Shown here: in pieces, positions 1-9,259 of the stretch | Layout of the letters: each line of letters opens with the position of its first letter | Numbering within the stretch: position 1 is the first letter of the stretch | Origin: Bacteroidetes bacterium UBA6183 | GTDB lineage: Bacteria > Bacteroidota > Bacteroidia > UKL13-3 | Direction: 5' to 3' | NCBI GenBank assembly: GCA_002422865.1 | Contig: DITN01000093.1 | Span: forward strand, 1 to 40,875 | Length of the DNA stretch: 40,875 nucleotides | Notes under the pieces: model-generated | The model's input: only the letters and a program-made list of their open reading frames with translations | Told to the model about the DNA's origin: nothing | Databases searched by the model: none | Translations under genes and position numbers: made by a program

Positions 1-40
1 TGGTATATTTACGGACATGCGATTAATTTTTATACAACCC

Positions 41-48
41 TATTTTTG
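41..48 (+). promoter_or_regulatory. Possible -7 promoter element (TATTTTTG)
   Basis: TATTTTTG matches the Bacteroidota TAnnTTTG element exactly. No clear TTTG/TTG -33 box lies 18-23 bases upstream, and use of this site would give a leader of about 245 bases. It is a candidate only. Confidence 0.3.
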
Positions 49-242
49 GCATTAACTTGATGTAATTATATGTGTACTTAAAACAAAGTTGTTACCTATT
101 GTTTAACACACATACAATAATATTTAATCACTGATTTATAGCTATTTATAGTTAACTTATATTGTACTGCAAAAATTCTACTCGGGTAAATTTTTTTTTT
201 TACTTAGTTATAGTAAATTCAACCATAATTAAAATTATATAC

Positions 243-276
243 TGCATCAATTTTTACCAATTTAATATTTGATGCA
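243..276 (+). promoter_or_regulatory. Inverted repeat TGCATCAA-N18-TTGATGCA before the first locus gene
   Basis: The two 8-base arms at 243-250 and 269-276 are perfectly complementary and lie 25-60 bases before the start codon at 302. It could be an operator or a 5'-UTR hairpin. The arms do not resemble the palindromes near 13,064-13,100, so the same regulator is not implied. Confidence 0.4.
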
Positions 277-301
277 AGCTATAAACCCAAATCGATAAAG
301 T

Positions 302-3300
302 ATGAAAAAACGACTCCTGCGATTTATTTTATTGCTATTACCTGTATTATCATTTGCACAAAATGATCAGGTACAAATAGTAAAATCGGGCAACGGCTTT
401 GCGCTAACGGTTAATGGAAAAGAGACCTTTATAAATGGGATGAATTGGGATTACTTTCCGATTGGCACGAACTATAATTATAGTTTATGGAACCAAAACG
501 ATGATGTGATTGCTGCCGCATTGGATAATGAAATGTCGCTGCTAAAAAACATGAAAGTAAATGTAATTAGACAGTACACCGGTGTGCCAGCCAAATGGAT
601 TAAATACATTTACGAAAACTACGGTATTTACACCATGCTTAATCATTCATTCGGTAGGTATGGTTTAACCATTAATGGAAAATGGGAACCTAATACAGAT
701 TATTCAAATACGCTTGTTAGAGAGCAGTTATTGAAAGAAACCAAAGAGATGGTTGCGCAATACAAAGAAACTCCGGGTATCTTATTGTTTTTATTGGGCA
801 ACGAAAATAACTACGGCCTTTTTTGGAGGGGTGCAGAAACAGAAAATATTCCTTTTGCAGATAGAAAATCAACAAAGGATGCATACCATTTGTATAAGCT
901 ATTTAATGATGCAGCAAAGGAGTTAAAGGCAATAGATAAAAATCATCCTATTGCAATATGTAATGGCGATTTATTGTTCTCTGAAATTATAGCTAAAGAA
1001 TGTAAGGATGTAGATATTTTGGGTATTAACTGTTATCGCGGTAGTACGTTTACAGATTTATACGAGCGTGCCAAAAAGGAATTAAACATGCCTATACTAA
1101 TGACTGAGTTTGGCGCTGATGCATACAACACACTTGTAAATAAAGAAGACCAAGAGTACCAAGCCAAAGTATTACTAAGCAACTGGAAAGAGATTTATGA
1201 AAATGCTGCACGTCTTGGTAGGCATGAGAACAGTATTGGTGGATTTACTTTTCAGTTTAGCGATGGCTGGTGGAAAACGGGTCAAACTTTAAATTTAGAT
1301 GAGCATGATGTTACAGCATCTTGGTCGAATGGTGGATACAAAAATGATTTTGTACTTGGCGAAAATAACATGAACGAAGAGTGGTTTGGTATATGTGCCA
1401 AAGGACAAACCAACGAGCGTGGCGTTTATGATTTGTATCCACGTGCCGCGTATTACGCTTTACAAAATATACACCGCATAAATCCATATAACGAAACGAT
1501 AGCTTCTATCAACCAAATTTTTAGTGGTGTTACCGTTGCCGATTTTGCGTTAAAAGCCAGAGGTGATAAAGCGGTGTTGGAATCGAAAGACAAAGGCAAA
1601 CTATACCTAAGTAATTTACAAGCTAATTTTAATACCTATTACACCGGTGGTAGTTTAATTTCTACACCGGCTACGGCTAATCCGTCAAACACATCTACTT
1701 TTCCTAATGCGCTTGGTTTTGATCACATGGAATCGTTTAACGTTGGTGTAACTGCGCAGCCTGCACCTAACATGAAAGCAAACGTTCAGTTTAATATATT
1801 AGGTAATGTAGCAACCAAACCTATTGATGAAATATTTTACGAAAACAGAGGAAGACCGGTTACGGTATTAACACCTAATGGTCCGGTGCAAATAAATGAT
1901 AACAACCGTGTGCAATTATACAGGGCAAGCTATACTTGGGATGCCCGAGATTTTAAATTAAATGGTTTTTACAGAACAGGCCATTACCATTGGGGTTACG
2001 AAGGCGACTTTTTTGGATTGTATCCCGAGGCCAATTATGGTGTTAATATTGATATTTACAATGGCATTGCTCCTTTTGGTTTTGAGTTAGAAGGAAAGAA
2101 AAAGTTTAAAGGTTTAAAAGCTGCATTTGGACCAGAATTATGGTGGGGAGCAAACCCTGCTTTGTTATTAAAGTACAGTAAACAATTTGCCGGATTTGAT
2201 GTAACCGGAATTTTTCATGAAGATTTAGTGCAACGAACAAACCTGCAAAGTTCATTTGCGGTTCCTATACCTAAAACTAGAAGGTTAACTTTAGTTTTAG
2301 GAAAGAAGTTTGAAAAATTCTCTTTTAACTTAGGTGGAATTTGGGGTGGACAACCACTTAATGGCAGAACTTTTCAGATGATTGAAAACAATGTTGTGTA
2401 TGTAGATAAAATTAAAAGCACTGATAATTTTGGCGGTAAAATAAAACTCACGTATTCGGTTGGTGCATTAAATTGGTATGGACTTGCATCGTACATGGGT
2501 TTAGTTGCAAATGGTGGAGTTGATCAAACTAAAACCTTTACAGGTTGGGTATTAAAAGATGTTGGAAGTGGCAACATGTACAATGCACTTACCGGATTTA
2601 CTTACAACATTGGTAAGTTACAAGTTGCTCCAAATTTCCTTTATCAAAAACCTTTAGCCGGACCAATTGGACCCAACTTTTTAGCTCCTGCCCGTCCAAG
2701 AAATATTTTGGATGATCCGTTTTCGGTAAGAGGAAACAGAGAAACAGTCGCTGGAGAATTATTATTAAGTTATGACCCTACACCTGCAACTTGGATGTAT
2801 GAATGGGATAACGACAGAATGGAAGATGCCAAATTTGCGATGAGTACAGGTTTTGTATATCGCCATTTACCAACAGTGCAAGATGCAGCAATTGGTATTT
2901 TAGGAAACGGTCGTACTACGTTTGTATTTCCGGGCTCGGCACCAGCACAAGATTTATGGGAGTTTAACACCAGAATGGTTTCCAAAATTAACCGTGATTT
3001 AGGCGTAATAGGTAACTTCTATTTTGGGAACGGACAAGCCAATGGTGTTGATGCAAGAACCATTCAAAGATTTGGAATGGACATTAGAACCATTTACAAA
3101 AAAGTAAAGTTAACAACCATTGCTAAAATTGATGATTGGGGTCCGTTTGATTACCACCGAGATTTTAACCAAACATATCCACTTCAATTAATTGGCGATT
3201 TATCGTTAGAAATAAGTAAGCCTGATTGGTTCATGATGCCGGGAACAAAAATTGGCATCAGAGGCACTTATAGAACATTAAATAGATATTCAAATAGGTA

Positions 3301-3421
3301 CGCACCAATTTTATCTATGAATAGTCTAGGTCAATTTGTACCTGACCCGAATGCAATAGGCTTCCCTGATGGAAACGAATGGGAAATTCGTACGTACATT
3401 CAAATTAACATTAACAATTAA
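302..3421 (+). CDS. Glycosidase (clan GH-A, GH2-type TIM barrel) fused to putative outer-membrane beta-barrel
   Basis: The protein has 1,039 residues. Residues 1-19 are a Sec signal peptide. Residues about 25-400 resemble the catalytic TIM barrel of GH2 enzymes: the general acid/base is in GNEN (E168) and the nucleophile in MTEFGAD (E269). The usual GH2 N-terminal sandwich domains are absent. From about residue 460 to the end the sequence alternates aromatic/aliphatic strand-like segments with polar turns and ends in the strand-like EIRTYIQININN, as outer-membrane barrels do. I infer an outer-membrane protein with a catalytic head, first in a beta-1,3-glucan locus and followed 32 bases later by a binding lipoprotein. 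The exact substrate, GH subfamily and side of the membrane are unknown. The enzyme domain is secure; the barrel is inferred from sequence pattern only. Confidence 0.8.
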   Translation: MKKRLLRFILLLLPVLSFAQNDQVQIVKSGNGFALTVNGKETFINGMNWDYFPIGTNYNYSLWNQNDDVIAAALDNEMSLLKNMKVNVIRQYTGVPAKWIKYIYENYGIYTMLNHSFGRYGLTINGKWEPNTDYSNTLVREQLLKETKEMVAQYKETPGILLFLLGNENNYGLFWRGAETENIPFADRKSTKDAYHLYKLFNDAAKELKAIDKNHPIAICNGDLLFSEIIAKECKDVDILGINCYRGSTFTDLYERAKKELNMPILMTEFGADAYNTLVNKEDQEYQAKVLLSNWKEIYENAARLGRHENSIGGFTFQFSDGWWKTGQTLNLDEHDVTASWSNGGYKNDFVLGENNMNEEWFGICAKGQTNERGVYDLYPRAAYYALQNIHRINPYNETIASINQIFSGVTVADFALKARGDKAVLESKDKGKLYLSNLQANFNTYYTGGSLISTPATANPSNTSTFPNALGFDHMESFNVGVTAQPAPNMKANVQFNILGNVATKPIDEIFYENRGRPVTVLTPNGPVQINDNNRVQLYRASYTWDARDFKLNGFYRTGHYHWGYEGDFFGLYPEANYGVNIDIYNGIAPFGFELEGKKKFKGLKAAFGPELWWGANPALLLKYSKQFAGFDVTGIFHEDLVQRTNLQSSFAVPIPKTRRLTLVLGKKFEKFSFNLGGIWGGQPLNGRTFQMIENNVVYVDKIKSTDNFGGKIKLTYSVGALNWYGLASYMGLVANGGVDQTKTFTGWVLKDVGSGNMYNALTGFTYNIGKLQVAPNFLYQKPLAGPIGPNFLAPARPRNILDDPFSVRGNRETVAGELLLSYDPTPATWMYEWDNDRMEDAKFAMSTGFVYRHLPTVQDAAIGILGNGRTTFVFPGSAPAQDLWEFNTRMVSKINRDLGVIGNFYFGNGQANGVDARTIQRFGMDIRTIYKKVKLTTIAKIDDWGPFDYHRDFNQTYPLQLIGDLSLEISKPDWFMMPGTKIGIRGTYRTLNRYSNRYAPILSMNSLGQFVPDPNAIGFPDGNEWEIRTYIQININN

Positions 3422-3453
3422 CGCAATTCTATACCATTTAATCAGAGCATAAA

Positions 3454-4863
3454 ATGAACACTCTAGGTAAAAGAACTAAGTTTATACTAACCGCATTTAC
3501 CCTTGTTATTTTTAACTGGGGTTGCGAAAGACCATTATCTGACTATGCCGTATTGCCAACTTTCGCAACTACTGCAGGCATTTTTACAGATAACTTTATA
3601 GGATTGGGTTCCAATTTTTATTTCCCGTTTGCAGATGCAAAACCAGATGTATTTTCGGTTGATATGAAAGATGGTTATGAAAGTAACGCTTCTGTAAGAA
3701 TTGATGTGCCCAACAATACCGATCCAACCGGAACCTATGCCGGAGCTATTTTTAGGGTAGATGGTGCAGGCAGAAACCTAACCGGATATGATGCGTTAAC
3801 TTTTTATGTAAAAGCATCAACCGGAGTGCAGTTGGGTGATGTAGGTTTTGGTATTGATTACCTGGGTGACAAAAACAGGGTATCTGTACAAAATGTAAAT
3901 GTGGGCACCAATTGGTCTAAAGTAATTATCCCCATTCCCAATCCATCAAAACTAACCAATGAACGAGGTGTATTTTGGTTTGCGGCAGGCACACAAGGCA
4001 CCAACGGTGCTGGTTATGCTTTATGGTTTGATGAAATTAAGTTTGAAAAACTGGGTAACGTAGGCACACCAACACCCAATATTTTGGATGGAAACACAAG
4101 CAGCGTTAAAGCGTTTATTGGTTCTACCATTAACATCACTGGTATAAGCAATACATTTAATTTGGTTACCGGACAAGATGTAAAAGTACTTTCCTCACCA
4201 TCTTATTTTACATTTGCAAGTTCTAACCCTGCTGTTGCAAAAGTTGATGACAATGGCGTAGTAACCGTGTTGGCAATCGGAATAACAGAGATTACTGCAA
4301 GTGTAAATGGGGTTGCAGCAAAAGGCAAATTAACCATCGATTGTAAAGGAGATTTAGTAAGTGCACCAACACCAAATCGTCCACAAGCTGATGTAAAATC
4401 AATTTTTAGTGATGCATACACCGATGCTACGCAAAGTAATTTTACCCCGGGCTTTGGCGGCTCAACCACAGTAACAGAAATTATAACAACCGGTACCGGT
4501 AAAGTAGCTCAATACAGCAACAATAACTACACCGGTATTATGTTTACCGAGAACCCCGTTGATGCTTCTACCATGGGTTATTTGCACATTGATGCTTATG
4601 TAGAAAATGCATCCACCACAATAGGTATTCAAATAAGAGATATAGGTGCCAACAAAACAATTGAAACCGATGTAAACACAGGTAATCCATTAGGCGATGA
4701 TAAAGACTTAAGAACCAATTTAACCGGATTTCAGGCAGGGGCTTGGAAGTCGTTTGATATACCACTTAACGGTGCCATTCTTAACCAAAAAGGAAACATT
4801 GGAGGTATCATCATAACGGGTGGTCCTAACTTTATTCTTGATAATATTTATTTCTACAAATAG
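3454..4863 (+). CDS. Surface glycan-binding-type lipoprotein (CBM-like / BIG2 / CBM-like)
   Basis: This 469-residue lipoprotein has the lipobox FNWGC (acylated C24). Three parts are visible: a beta-sandwich, carbohydrate-binding-like domain at about 35-200; a bacterial Ig-like (BIG2) domain at about 210-298, with the typical SSNPAVAKVDDNGVVTV stretch; and a second sandwich module at about 304-469 that starts APTPNRPQADV. That last module is homologous to the two tandem modules of the secreted protein at 13,139, sharing the TP..ADV.S.FS.AY opening and an F-I-L-D-N-I-Y-F-Y-K / YIDNIMFSK-type ending. No catalytic residues are evident. Position between the glycosidase-barrel gene and the laminarinase gene suggests a glucan-capturing protein in the role filled elsewhere by SusE/F or SGBPs. 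The ligand is inferred. Confidence 0.75.
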   Translation: MNTLGKRTKFILTAFTLVIFNWGCERPLSDYAVLPTFATTAGIFTDNFIGLGSNFYFPFADAKPDVFSVDMKDGYESNASVRIDVPNNTDPTGTYAGAIFRVDGAGRNLTGYDALTFYVKASTGVQLGDVGFGIDYLGDKNRVSVQNVNVGTNWSKVIIPIPNPSKLTNERGVFWFAAGTQGTNGAGYALWFDEIKFEKLGNVGTPTPNILDGNTSSVKAFIGSTINITGISNTFNLVTGQDVKVLSSPSYFTFASSNPAVAKVDDNGVVTVLAIGITEITASVNGVAAKGKLTIDCKGDLVSAPTPNRPQADVKSIFSDAYTDATQSNFTPGFGGSTTVTEIITTGTGKVAQYSNNNYTGIMFTENPVDASTMGYLHIDAYVENASTTIGIQIRDIGANKTIETDVNTGNPLGDDKDLRTNLTGFQAGAWKSFDIPLNGAILNQKGNIGGIIITGGPNFILDNIYFYK

Positions 4864-4898
4864 TCTTCATTTAGCATCAACTATTAAAAATTGAAGTA

Positions 4899-5714
4899 AT
4901 GAATTTTTTAAATAAAACAATATACGTGGCCACTGCACTTGTTGCACTTTCAGGTTGTGAAGTAGATCCTATACAAACTTTACCAGAGCGTAATTTTGAG
5001 TTGGTGTGGAGTGATGAGTTTGATGGCGACTCGGGAACTGCACCAAACGCATTAAAATGGACATATGATTTAGGCACTGGTCAAAACGGGTGGGGAAATA
5101 ACGAACTTCAAACCTACACCAATAACCGCCAAAATGTAATGATTGATGGTAAAGGCAATTTGGTGATAAGAGCACTAAAAGACAATGCAGGTAGATATAC
5201 TTCAGCTAGATTAAAAACAGAAGGATTATTTTCTCAAAAATATGGGAAAATAGAGGCAAGAATTAAAACACCAACGGGCACAGGTATGTGGCCTGCATTT
5301 TGGATGTTGGGTAATAACATCAGAACAATTGGTTGGCCTACTTGTGGTGAAATTGATATCATGGAGCAGAAAGGAAAATTCTCTAACATTACTTATGGCA
5401 CAATTCATGGTCCGGGTTACTCGGGCGGACAAGCCGTGAGTGCACCATACGCTTTACAAAACGGTCGTTTCGATTCGGATTTTTTTGTGTACGCAGTAGA
5501 ATGGAACGAAAGTAAAATTGATTTTTTTGTAAACAATTACCTTTATAAAAGAGTTACACCGGCAAACGTAACAGGCGAATGGGTATTTGACCAATCGTTT
5601 TTTCTGATTTTAAATGTTGCAGTTGGCGGAAATTTTGGTGGTCCACCTAATGACAACACTCCTTTCCCTGGAACAATGACAGTTGATTATATTAGGGTGT
5701 ACAAGCAATTGTAA
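4899..5714 (+). CDS. GH16 endo-beta-1,3-glucanase (laminarinase), lipoprotein
   Basis: The 271-residue protein has the lipobox LSGC (C20) followed almost directly by a single GH16 domain. The catalytic motif GEIDIMEQ gives nucleophile E151, D153 and acid/base E156; the extra Met between D and E is the form found in laminarinases and lichenases. Other GH16 landmarks are WSDEFDG, the GWGNNELQTYT stretch and GMWPAFWML. Family knowledge says it cleaves internal beta-1,3 (or mixed 1,3/1,4) linkages. As a lipoprotein it is probably on the cell surface. It follows the binding lipoprotein by 35 bases and precedes the phosphorylase gene by 88 bases. Family assignment is secure; laminarin over mixed-linkage glucan is favoured by the GH17 and GH149-like partners. 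Confidence 0.93.
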   Translation: MNFLNKTIYVATALVALSGCEVDPIQTLPERNFELVWSDEFDGDSGTAPNALKWTYDLGTGQNGWGNNELQTYTNNRQNVMIDGKGNLVIRALKDNAGRYTSARLKTEGLFSQKYGKIEARIKTPTGTGMWPAFWMLGNNIRTIGWPTCGEIDIMEQKGKFSNITYGTIHGPGYSGGQAVSAPYALQNGRFDSDFFVYAVEWNESKIDFFVNNYLYKRVTPANVTGEWVFDQSFFLILNVAVGGNFGGPPNDNTPFPGTMTVDYIRVYKQL

Positions 5715-5802
5715 TTTATTTAAGTAAATAGCTTAACGCATAAATATAATCAGTAACTTGTGGTATAACCCACAAAATAATGAGTGAAGTAGTAAGCAAA
5801 TC

Positions 5803-8800
5803 ATGTTAAATCAAAAAACAGATCAACAAGAATCTTTAGTAGAGATTAAAAGATTAAAAATAGAAGGAGAAAACTTCTTTTGTATTTCTAGTCATGATGC
5901 CATACGCCCATTTTTTATGAGTGTAGTCAGTGATTCAAACCATTGGTTATTTATAGCAAGCAACGGTGGTGTTACTGCCGGACGTAAAAATGCAGAGTAT
6001 GCGCTTTTCCCTTATTACACTGCAGATAAAATTACAGAATCATACGACATTACCGGATCAAAATCTATATTTCAAATCACCCAAGATGGAGAAACACAGA
6101 TTTGGGAGCCATTTTCTGAACGCCAATCTGGCCTATACCACATCTCAAGAAACCTATATAAAAATGCCATAGGTAATAAAATTATCTTCGAAGAAATCAA
6201 CCACAACTTTTCACTTACTTTTAGATACGAGTGGAACTCAAGTAATATTTATGGTTTTGTACGAAAATCTTCTTTAGAGAATAATGGCAATCAGACCTTA
6301 CACATCAATGTGCTGGATGGCATACAAAACATTATGCCCGATGGTGTAGGCAGCGATTTACAAAATGCTACCAGTATTTTGGTTGATGCGTATAAGCGCA
6401 ATGAATTAGATGTAGATTCGGGTTTGGGCATTTTTGCACTTAGTGCAATTATTGTAGATAGAGCAGAACCCAGCGAATCGTTAAAAGCCAACGTTGCTTG
6501 GTCGCTTGGATGTGAGCAGCCTAAGTATTTACTATCTTCCCTACAAATCTCTGCCTTTAGAAAAGGACAACCCATTACGCAAGAAGAAGATGTAAAAGCA
6601 GAACGAGGAGCGTACTTTATTAATCAACAAATCACACTAAAACCAAGCGACAAAAAAAAGTGGATGATTGTTGCAGATGTTAACCAAAGTCAGGCTGATG
6701 TAGTGCGTCTTATTGAAGAGATAAAAACCAACAATAATTTACAACAACTAGTAGAACAAGATATTGAATTAGGTTCAACACGACTTATAGAATTGAATGC
6801 ATCTGCTGACGGTATTCAGCTATCCAATGATGTTTACAGAGACTCACGCCATTTTTCAAACACCCTATTTAACATCATGCGTGGTGGTATCTTCGATCAT
6901 AACTACCAAATAGAAAAATGGGACTTTATTAATAGCATTGCTGCTGCCAATAAAAGCGTTTACGAAACCCATAAAAAATTATTAGATGGCTTGAATGAAA
7001 CCTTTAGTGTTTTTGAAATAGAACAACTTACCAAGCAGGTTATCGACAAACATTTTATAAGACTTTGCACAGAGTATTTGCCACTTAAATTTAGTAGACG
7101 ACACGGTGACCCAAGCAGACCTTGGAACAAGTTTTCTATTAACACACGCAGTGCAGTAGATCACTCCAAAATTTTAGATTACGAAGGTAACTGGAGAGAT
7201 ATTTTTCAAAATTGGGAGGCCTTATCAATTTCATTTCCGGCCTTTACCCGTGGTATGATTTTTAAGTTTTTAAATGCAACAACATTTGAAGGCTACAATC
7301 CATACAGACTTACCAAAGGTGGCTTTGATTGGGAAACCGTAGAGCACGATAACCCTTGGTCGTATATAGGTTATTGGGGCGACCATCAGATTATTTACTT
7401 GCTGAAATTATTAGAAATAAACGAGAAGTATTATCCGGGTAAATTAAGTAGTTTATTTAGTGATGAAGTATTTGTATATGCTAATGTTCCTTACAAAATT
7501 AAGCAGTATCAAGCCATACTGAAAAATGCAAAAGATACAATTGCGTTTGATGAAAAACTGGATGCCGAAATCAGAAATAAACGTGAAGTATTTGGTGCAG
7601 ATGCAACGCTATTGGTTGATCAAAAAGAAAATATTTATACGGTAAATTTTATTGAGAAAATACTCGCTACTGTTTTATCAAAACTCGCAAACTTTATACC
7701 GGGTGGTGGCATTTGGATGAACACGCAACGCCCAGAGTGGAACGATGCCAATAATGCACTTGTTGGTAATGGTGTTTCTATGGTAACGTTGAATTACCTC
7801 AGAAGATTTTTGGTGTTTTTTGATAAACTCATTCACCAAACAAATGATGAACGTGTAGCCTTATCAAATGAGTTAATCATTTTCTTTAAAAAGATTCATG
7901 CCACATTTGATGAGCATGCTGAGTTACTAAACGGTGAAATTACAGATGAGCAACGCAAAACAATTTTAGACAGCCTTGGTGAGGCAGGAAGTGAATATCG
8001 CGAGCACATTTACAAACATTCTTTTTGGGGTGAAAAAAGAACTATTTCGTACCGAAGAATAAAAGACTTTATAAAAGTAAGCTTAGCGTTTATTGATCAT
8101 ACCATTAATGCCAATAAGCGCAATGATAGCATGTATCATGCTTACAATTTAATGAGTGTAGAAGGAAAGGATAAAGTTACAATTACTCACCTTAATGAAA
8201 TGTTGGAAGGGCAAGTGGCCGTTTTAAGCTCAGGTTATTTATCTCCTGAAGAAAGTTTAAACCTATTGGATAGCATGAAAAACAGTAAACTTTTCCGCCA
8301 CGACCAATACAGTTACTTGTTGTATCCAAACAAACCATTACCAAAGTTTTTAGAAAAAAATAAAATAGCAGAAGAAGTTGTGCTGCAATCTACATTATTA
8401 AATAAGATGCTTGCAACAGGCGATACCCGAATTATTGAACGAGATAGCAACGGGACATATCGCTTTAACGGTAACTTTAAAAACGCAGCCGATTTAAGTG
8501 ATGCATTAGCTAAGATAGATGTAACCACCTATAGTGAATTGGTTGAACAAGAGAAGAAATTAATACTAAATATTTTCGAAACGGTGTTCGATCACAAATC
8601 ATTCACCGGGCGTTCGGGTACTTTTTATGGTTACGAAGGACTTGGTTCTATATACTGGCACATGGTATCTAAATTGCAATTAGCAGTGCAAGAAGTGTGC
8701 TTACAAGCCATCGAAAAAGGAGGAAATGCAGATTTGATTGGTAAACTATTGGCGCATTATTATGAAATTAATGCCGGAGTTGGTGTACATAAATCGCCCA

Positions 8801-9255
8801 TTTTATACGGTGCATTTCCAACCGACCCTTATTCGCACACACCGGCTAATAAAGGCGCACAACAACCTGGCATGACAGGCCAAGTAAAAGAAGATGTTTT
8901 AAGTAGATTTGGCGAATTGGGTGTTTTTGTGTCTGATGGATGTTTGTATTTTAATCCGTGCTTGCTTCGTAAAGATGAGTTTACAACTGAAGAACGTTTG
9001 TTCCGCTATGTAACCATCAACAAAGAATTTAAAACTTTTGCACCTGTGCCGGGCTCACTTTGTTTTACCATCTGCCAAGTACCGATTATCTATCGCTTAT
9101 CAACTGATAACTATTTAGAAATTGAAATGAAAGATGGTAGTTTCAATAAGGTTAATTCACATGCTATATCTAAAGAGGTAAGCAGTCACATCTTTAGCCG
9201 TACTGGTGAAATTAAAAAAATCAATGTTTTCATCAACGCATCTATGTTAAAATAA
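5803..9255 (+). CDS. GH149-like beta-1,3-glucan phosphorylase (clan GH-Q type)
   Basis: The protein is 1,150 residues long with no signal peptide, so it is cytoplasmic. The hallmark is PEWNDANNALVG (D648), which matches the DWND catalytic-Asp motif of inverting GH94-type phosphorylases. Nearby GGGIWMNTQ and the Gly/His-rich GYEGLGSIYWHM and KSPILYGAFPTDPYSHTP further on fit substrate and phosphate binding regions. The length and gene partners (GH16, GH17, MFS transporter) fit GH149, which phosphorolyses beta-1,3-oligoglucosides to alpha-glucose-1-phosphate plus the shortened chain. Classic GH94 cellobiose or chitobiose phosphorylases are shorter, near 800 residues. The GH17 gene begins 4 bases after its stop, so the two are co-translated. 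Clan assignment is firm; the GH149 label rests on memory of the family and context and has not been checked by alignment. Confidence 0.75.
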   Translation: MLNQKTDQQESLVEIKRLKIEGENFFCISSHDAIRPFFMSVVSDSNHWLFIASNGGVTAGRKNAEYALFPYYTADKITESYDITGSKSIFQITQDGETQIWEPFSERQSGLYHISRNLYKNAIGNKIIFEEINHNFSLTFRYEWNSSNIYGFVRKSSLENNGNQTLHINVLDGIQNIMPDGVGSDLQNATSILVDAYKRNELDVDSGLGIFALSAIIVDRAEPSESLKANVAWSLGCEQPKYLLSSLQISAFRKGQPITQEEDVKAERGAYFINQQITLKPSDKKKWMIVADVNQSQADVVRLIEEIKTNNNLQQLVEQDIELGSTRLIELNASADGIQLSNDVYRDSRHFSNTLFNIMRGGIFDHNYQIEKWDFINSIAAANKSVYETHKKLLDGLNETFSVFEIEQLTKQVIDKHFIRLCTEYLPLKFSRRHGDPSRPWNKFSINTRSAVDHSKILDYEGNWRDIFQNWEALSISFPAFTRGMIFKFLNATTFEGYNPYRLTKGGFDWETVEHDNPWSYIGYWGDHQIIYLLKLLEINEKYYPGKLSSLFSDEVFVYANVPYKIKQYQAILKNAKDTIAFDEKLDAEIRNKREVFGADATLLVDQKENIYTVNFIEKILATVLSKLANFIPGGGIWMNTQRPEWNDANNALVGNGVSMVTLNYLRRFLVFFDKLIHQTNDERVALSNELIIFFKKIHATFDEHAELLNGEITDEQRKTILDSLGEAGSEYREHIYKHSFWGEKRTISYRRIKDFIKVSLAFIDHTINANKRNDSMYHAYNLMSVEGKDKVTITHLNEMLEGQVAVLSSGYLSPEESLNLLDSMKNSKLFRHDQYSYLLYPNKPLPKFLEKNKIAEEVVLQSTLLNKMLATGDTRIIERDSNGTYRFNGNFKNAADLSDALAKIDVTTYSELVEQEKKLILNIFETVFDHKSFTGRSGTFYGYEGLGSIYWHMVSKLQLAVQEVCLQAIEKGGNADLIGKLLAHYYEINAGVGVHKSPILYGAFPTDPYSHTPANKGAQQPGMTGQVKEDVLSRFGELGVFVSDGCLYFNPCLLRKDEFTTEERLFRYVTINKEFKTFAPVPGSLCFTICQVPIIYRLSTDNYLEIEMKDGSFNKVNSHAISKEVSSHIFSRTGEIKKINVFINASMLK

Positions 9256-9259
9256 AAGT

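Larger units (their letters stand above)
1..301. other. AT-rich leader upstream of the glucan locus
   Basis: This 301-base stretch has no convincing gene. It is very AT-rich and carries three things worth noting: a TATTTTTG that fits the Bacteroidota -7 promoter element at 41-48, a dyad TTTACT-N7-AGTAAA at 199-217, and a longer dyad TGCATCAA-N18-TTGATGCA at 243-276, ending 25 bases before the first start codon. The size and content suggest the beginning of a transcription unit. I see no SusC or SusD end reading in from the left, so the array probably starts at the next gene, but what lies beyond the edge is unknown. Confidence 0.5.

Noticed and set aside
5803..9255. Assignment as GH94 cellobiose phosphorylase or NdvB-like cyclic glucan synthase
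   Set aside because: Too long for cellobiose phosphorylase, no membrane or GT84 domain for NdvB, and the GH16/GH17 partners favour a beta-1,3-glucan phosphorylase.
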